Below are positions 60,845-64,000 of a stretch of 64,000 nucleotides of DNA, piece by piece. The notes under the pieces were generated by a model. The model was not told where the DNA came from. It saw only the letters and a program-made list of their open reading frames with translations, and did no database searches. How positions within the stretch are numbered: the stretch's first letter is position 1; each line of letters starts with the position of its first letter. Origin of the DNA: Rhizorhabdus wittichii RW1 (GTDB lineage: Bacteria > Pseudomonadota > Alphaproteobacteria > Sphingomonadales > Sphingomonadaceae); contig CP000699.1 in NCBI GenBank assembly GCA_000016765.1, positions 4,591,501 to 4,655,500 on the forward strand, in the 5' to 3' direction. Made by a program: the position numbers and the translations under genes.

Positions 60845-61219
60845 ATGACCGACCTGTCCCACGGCTTTGGCGATCATGCTGAGATCGCGCGTCTGATCGG
60901 GCGCTATGTCGACGGCGCGCGGGCCGGCGACAGCGGGCCGATGCGGGAGGTCTTCTCCGAGGAGGCGACGATCTGCGGCTTCCTCGGCCCGGACAAGTTC
61001 GCCGGCCCGATCGAGATGCTGTTCGCCTTCGTCGACGGGGCGGGGCCGTCGCCCGACATCACGGCCTCGATCCGGTCGATCCAGTGTCTCGACGGGATCG
61101 CCTCGGCGGTGGTCGCGGCGCGGCATTGGGGCGGCCACGACTTCGAGGATATCCTGTCCTTCGTGCGGTTCGGGGCCGAGTGGAAGATCGTCGCCAAGGC
61201 CTTCCGGCTGGTGGCCTGA
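60845..61219 (+). CDS. SnoaL/NTF2-like small protein
   Basis: Protein of 124 aa with the NTF2-like fold (putative lumazine-binding group). Seen: 'HAEIARLIGRYVDGARAGDS', 'MREVFSEEATICGFLG', 'ITASIRSIQCLDGIASAVVA' and 'ILSFVRFGAEWKIVAKAF'. These proteins often bind small molecules or act as accessory factors. GGAGAG lies before the ATG. It is divergent from glpD, with the palindromes in between, and is followed by a carboxylesterase after a repeat element. Function unknown. Confidence 0.8.
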   Translation: MTDLSHGFGDHAEIARLIGRYVDGARAGDSGPMREVFSEEATICGFLGPDKFAGPIEMLFAFVDGAGPSPDITASIRSIQCLDGIASAVVAARHWGGHDFEDILSFVRFGAEWKIVAKAFRLVA

Positions 61220-61258
61220 AGCATATTGCAGCCGGAACGAGGGGCGGTTTTCCCCGTC

Positions 61259-61350
61259 GTCATCCCGGACTTGATCCGGGATCGAGAACCGCAACCTTCG
61301 GGCTTCATCTCGACGGAGCGGCAATGGATCCTGACTTCCGTCAGGATGAC
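61259..61350. repeat. Palindromic intergenic repeat
   Basis: A 92-bp element bounded by GTCATCC and GGATGAC. It holds two strong hairpins: CCCGGA-CTTGA-TCCGGG (61264-61280) and CCTGAC-TTCC-GTCAGG (61330-61345). Elements with this beginning ('gtcatcccggacttgatccg') are, to my knowledge, common between genes in sphingomonads. Only one copy is seen in the window. Confidence 0.65.
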
Positions 61351-61373
61351 GGTCTTGGGTAAGGAGAGGATCG

Positions 61374-63035
61374 ATGCAGCGGCGGGACTTTCTCTTGGCA
61401 TCGATCGCCGGGATGGGATGGATGCACGGATCGGCATATGCGGGCCGCCGGGCGGCGAAGGGGGATTCGTCTCCGCCGGTGGTGCGGACCGGCGAAGGCT
61501 TGGCGCGCGGCGCGCGCAGCGGCGGCGTCTCGCTGTTCAAGGGGCTGCGCTACGGCGCGCCGGTCGGCGGGCGGGCGCGCTTCAGGCGCGCCGCGCCGCC
61601 GCCGCCCTGGACGGGCATCCGCGATTTCCGGGACTTCGGCGATCTCGCGCCGCAACCGGGCAAGCATTCGCCGCAGATCGGCCTGCCGGCGCCCGATGCG
61701 GGGCCCTGGACCTCGTTCACCGATCCCGCGCCCGAGGGCGAGGATTGCCTGCGGCTCAACATCTGGACGCCCGAGGCCGATCCCGGCGCGGCGCGGCCGG
61801 TGCTGGTCTGGCTGCACGGCGGCGGCTTCCGCGAGGGATCGGGCAGCATCAACGCGAGCGACGGGCAGGTGCTGGCCGCCGAGAACGGCGTCGTCGTCGT
61901 GACCCTCAACCATCGGCTCGGCGTGTTCGGCTATCTGTCGCTCGATCATCTCGATCCGGCCTTCGCCGATTCGGGCAATGTCGGGATGCTCGACATCGTC
62001 GATGCGTTGCGCTGGATTCGCCACAACATCCGCGCGTTCGGCGGCGATCCCGATCGCGTCGCGATCTTCGGCGAATCCGGCGGCGGGGCGAAGGTCTGCG
62101 CGCTGATGGCGATGCCCGAGGCGCGCGGCCTGTTCCACGGCGCGATCACCCAGAGCGGGGTGCTGGTCTGGGGCATGGAGCGGGCCCAGGCGGCGGAAGC
62201 GGCGAACGCGCTGCTCGACAAGCTCGATATCGGCCGCGACCCACAGCGACTGCTCGACCTGCCGGCGCAGGCGATCCTCGACGGGGTCAGCGCGCTCGGC
62301 GACGGATGGGCGCGCAAATTCCTGCCGGTGATCGGCGGCAGCCTTCCGCGCCATCCCTTTGCCGACGGGGTGCCGGCGGAGAGCCGCGACGTGCCGATGA
62401 TCATCGGCACCAGCCGCGACGAGGCGACGATCCTGGTGGGGTCGCCGCCGATCTTCGCGCTCGACTGGGACGGCCTGCGGGCCACGCTGGCGAAGATGTT
62501 CCCCGGCGACATGGCGGCGCTGGTGGCCGGCTATCGCCAACTCTATCCGGCCAAGAGTCCGGCGGACGTCTTCTTCGCGGTGATGAGCGAGTTCCTGATC
62601 GTCCGCTCGTCCGCCTATGTCGCCAATCTCCGCGCCGCCGGGGCGAGCGCGCCGACCTGGGTCTACAGCCTCGAATGGCCGACGCCGATCATGGACGGCA
62701 AGCTCGGCGTCCCGCACGGGCTGTCGGTGCCGCTGGCGTTCGGGACGATGGCGCAGGTGCCGAGCATGGTCCCGGTCGATGCCGGCTCGACGGCGGTGTC
62801 GGCGCTGATCCGGCAGGGCTGGTCGAGCTTCGCGGCCGGCGGCGCTCCCCGGCCGTCGTCGATCGCCTGGCCGCCCTATGGCGCGGCGGGACGCGAGGTG
62901 CTGGCGATCGATGCGGCGCCGTCGATCGTGCGCGATCCGCGCGGCGCCGAACGCCGCCTGCTCGCCGACCTGCCCTGGTTCGATACCAATGGCGACCATC
63001 GCGCCGCGCCGGCCCTCGCGAAGGGCATGTGGTGA
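61374..63035 (+). CDS. Type B carboxylesterase
   Basis: Carboxylesterase/lipase family enzyme, 553 aa, which hydrolyses carboxylic esters. The nucleophile is S235 in 'IFGESGGGAKVCAL'; the oxyanion loop is 'VWLHGGGFREGSGS'; the histidine is in 'GVPHGLSVPLAFG'. The start 'MQRRDFLLASIAGMGW' with twin arginines followed by a hydrophobic run looks like a Tat-type signal, so export to the periplasm is likely. AAGGAGAGG precedes the ATG. Its stop overlaps the SMP-30 start. Near the glycerol genes, an ester with a glycerol or lactone part is a possible substrate. Confidence 0.9.
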   Translation: MQRRDFLLASIAGMGWMHGSAYAGRRAAKGDSSPPVVRTGEGLARGARSGGVSLFKGLRYGAPVGGRARFRRAAPPPPWTGIRDFRDFGDLAPQPGKHSPQIGLPAPDAGPWTSFTDPAPEGEDCLRLNIWTPEADPGAARPVLVWLHGGGFREGSGSINASDGQVLAAENGVVVVTLNHRLGVFGYLSLDHLDPAFADSGNVGMLDIVDALRWIRHNIRAFGGDPDRVAIFGESGGGAKVCALMAMPEARGLFHGAITQSGVLVWGMERAQAAEAANALLDKLDIGRDPQRLLDLPAQAILDGVSALGDGWARKFLPVIGGSLPRHPFADGVPAESRDVPMIIGTSRDEATILVGSPPIFALDWDGLRATLAKMFPGDMAALVAGYRQLYPAKSPADVFFAVMSEFLIVRSSAYVANLRAAGASAPTWVYSLEWPTPIMDGKLGVPHGLSVPLAFGTMAQVPSMVPVDAGSTAVSALIRQGWSSFAAGGAPRPSSIAWPPYGAAGREVLAIDAAPSIVRDPRGAERRLLADLPWFDTNGDHRAAPALAKGMW

Positions 63036-63958
63036 GCGCTGCGGTTCCGACCGTCGAAGCGCCGCTGGTCCACGACTGGAAGGCTGCGATCGCCGAGGCG
63101 CCGGTCTGGGACGAGCGCGGCCAGGTCTTCTGGTGCCTCGACAATGTCAGCGGCGAGATCATCGAACTGGGCGATGACTGGAGCGTCCGCCGGACGATCC
63201 GGCGCGGCCGGCCGACCGCCGCCGCCCTGCCACGCGTGGACGGCGGCCTGCTGCTCGCCGAAGGCTGCGCCTTCACGCTGCTCGACCCGGATGGCGGCGA
63301 ACGGCTGCTCGCGGCGATCGACGCCGACCCGTCGTCGGTAAGGATCAACGAGGCGAAGTGCGATCCCCAAGGGCGCGTCTGGGCGGGGACGGTCGACGCT
63401 GCACTCTCGATCGGCGGCGGCGCGCTCCATCGCGTCGACGGCGAGGGGCGCTGCGTCCGGGTGCTCGAAGGGCTGACGATCGGCAACGGCATGGGCTGGA
63501 GCCCCGACGGCGGCACCTTCTACCTGGTCGATTCGCCGACCGGCCGGGTCGACGCGTTCGACTTCGACGGCGCGGCCGGGACATTGGCCAACCGCCGGAC
63601 CGTGCTCAACTTCGCGGTGGGCGAGGGCTGGGCGGATGGGCTCTGCGTCGATGCAGAGGGCTGCCTCTGGGTCGCGATCCCGCTGACCTCGGAAGTGCGC
63701 CGCTATTCGCCCGGCGGGGCGCTGCTGCTGCGCGTCCGGGTGACGGCGCCGTTCGTGACGAGCTGCGCGTTCGGCGGCGCGGACCATGCGACGCTGCTGA
63801 TCACCACCGGCGCGGTCGCGCTGCCGCGGCAGATGGTGGCGGCGATCGGCTTCGATCCCGACGCGGCGCAGGACGCCGCGACCGCCCCGGGCGCTGGCGG
63901 CCTGTTCGCGCTGAAGCCGGGCGTGAAGGGACTGACGGAGCCGGCCTGCCGCTTCTGA
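63032..63958 (+). CDS. SMP-30/gluconolactonase-like protein
   Basis: Six-bladed propeller lactonase, 308 aa, which opens lactones using one metal ion. Seen: 'AAIAEAPVWDERGQVFWCLD' with the metal-binding Glu, 'SSVRINEAKCDPQGRVWAGT', 'TIGNGMGWSPDGGTFYLVDS' (Asn ligand), and 'WADGLCVDAEGCLWVAIP' (Asp ligand). It begins at a GTG overlapping the esterase stop, so the two are translated together. The 42 bp after it hold no feature. A sugar-acid or aromatic lactone is the expected substrate. Confidence 0.9.
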   Translation: MSAAVPTVEAPLVHDWKAAIAEAPVWDERGQVFWCLDNVSGEIIELGDDWSVRRTIRRGRPTAAALPRVDGGLLLAEGCAFTLLDPDGGERLLAAIDADPSSVRINEAKCDPQGRVWAGTVDAALSIGGGALHRVDGEGRCVRVLEGLTIGNGMGWSPDGGTFYLVDSPTGRVDAFDFDGAAGTLANRRTVLNFAVGEGWADGLCVDAEGCLWVAIPLTSEVRRYSPGGALLLRVRVTAPFVTSCAFGGADHATLLITTGAVALPRQMVAAIGFDPDAAQDAATAPGAGGLFALKPGVKGLTEPACRF

Positions 63959-64000
63959 CGGCAGGCATCACGATCGGCTGAAAAGCGAATTTGACAGCCC

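Noticed and set aside
61259-61350. Possible mobile element
   Set aside because: It has inverted ends and hairpins but no gene and no visible target-site duplication; it fits a common intergenic palindromic repeat.
1-64000. tRNA, rRNA, CRISPR arrays, transposases or phage genes
   Set aside because: I looked for their usual signs (CCA-end cloverleafs, spaced identical repeats, DDE or integrase motifs) and saw none; a tRNA or small RNA could still be missed by eye.

Overview
The window is GC-rich DNA from what looks like a sphingomonad (Alphaproteobacteria, Sphingomonas/Rhizorhabdus/Novosphingobium type). This is inferred from the gene content: five TonB-dependent receptors (TBDRs) with the IVVTAQxR-type plug start, each beside a catabolic cluster, and many aromatic-ring oxygenases, extradiol and amidohydrolase genes with AraC, LysR and TetR regulators. 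I saw no rRNA, tRNA, CRISPR array, integrase or transposase, so the taxonomy is not proved. Coding density is high and most operons have 1-4 bp overlaps.

Layout. (1) 1-3247: end of a TBDR, then the alpha and beta subunits of a Rieske dioxygenase. They are followed by a decayed strip (3365-3791) holding relics of an AraC gene and an amidase. (2) 3961-21016: an auxin/indole-type degradation region. A nitrilase and a TBDR diverge from a shared promoter region. Then come a racemase relic, a nitronate monooxygenase, and an operon of CoA ligase, extradiol dioxygenase and C-C hydrolase. After that is an iac operon in the order iacA-B-I-H-C-D-E (indole-3-acetate to catechol), closed by an AraC regulator. 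Tandem 16-bp repeats 19-20 bp apart lie 51-67 bp before five of these starts, so the region looks like one regulon running nitrile -> indoleacetate -> catechol -> meta cleavage. iacF and iacG (reductases) are absent.

(3) 21086-34651, minus strand: TBDR, hydantoinase/oxoprolinase-like protein, DUF917 (S-methyl-thiohydantoin desulfurase-type) protein, amidohydrolase, MFS transporter and aminotransferase form one operon. A molybdopterin oxidoreductase and a MalT-like LuxR regulator lie upstream. The receptor operon and the molybdoenzyme share a 70-bp upstream element. (4) 34887-37731: class II aldolase, D-2-hydroxyacid dehydrogenase and zinc-less reductase. (5) 37918-39858: LysR regulator divergent from an SBF-like transporter. 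(6) 39908-45947: AraC regulator, TBDR, esterase and amidohydrolase.

(7) 46904-55335: LysR regulator, GABA-type aminotransferase, semialdehyde dehydrogenase, RidA-like protein, TBDR, alpha/beta hydrolase and RutA-like flavin monooxygenase. This resembles a rebuilt pyrimidine (Rut) route and is the best candidate for an undescribed pathway. (8) 55360-63958: DUF1993 protein, a TetR regulator, a glpD-glpK-glpF glycerol operon whose promoter region carries TetR-like palindromes, and a divergent group of NTF2-like protein, carboxylesterase and SMP-30 lactonase.
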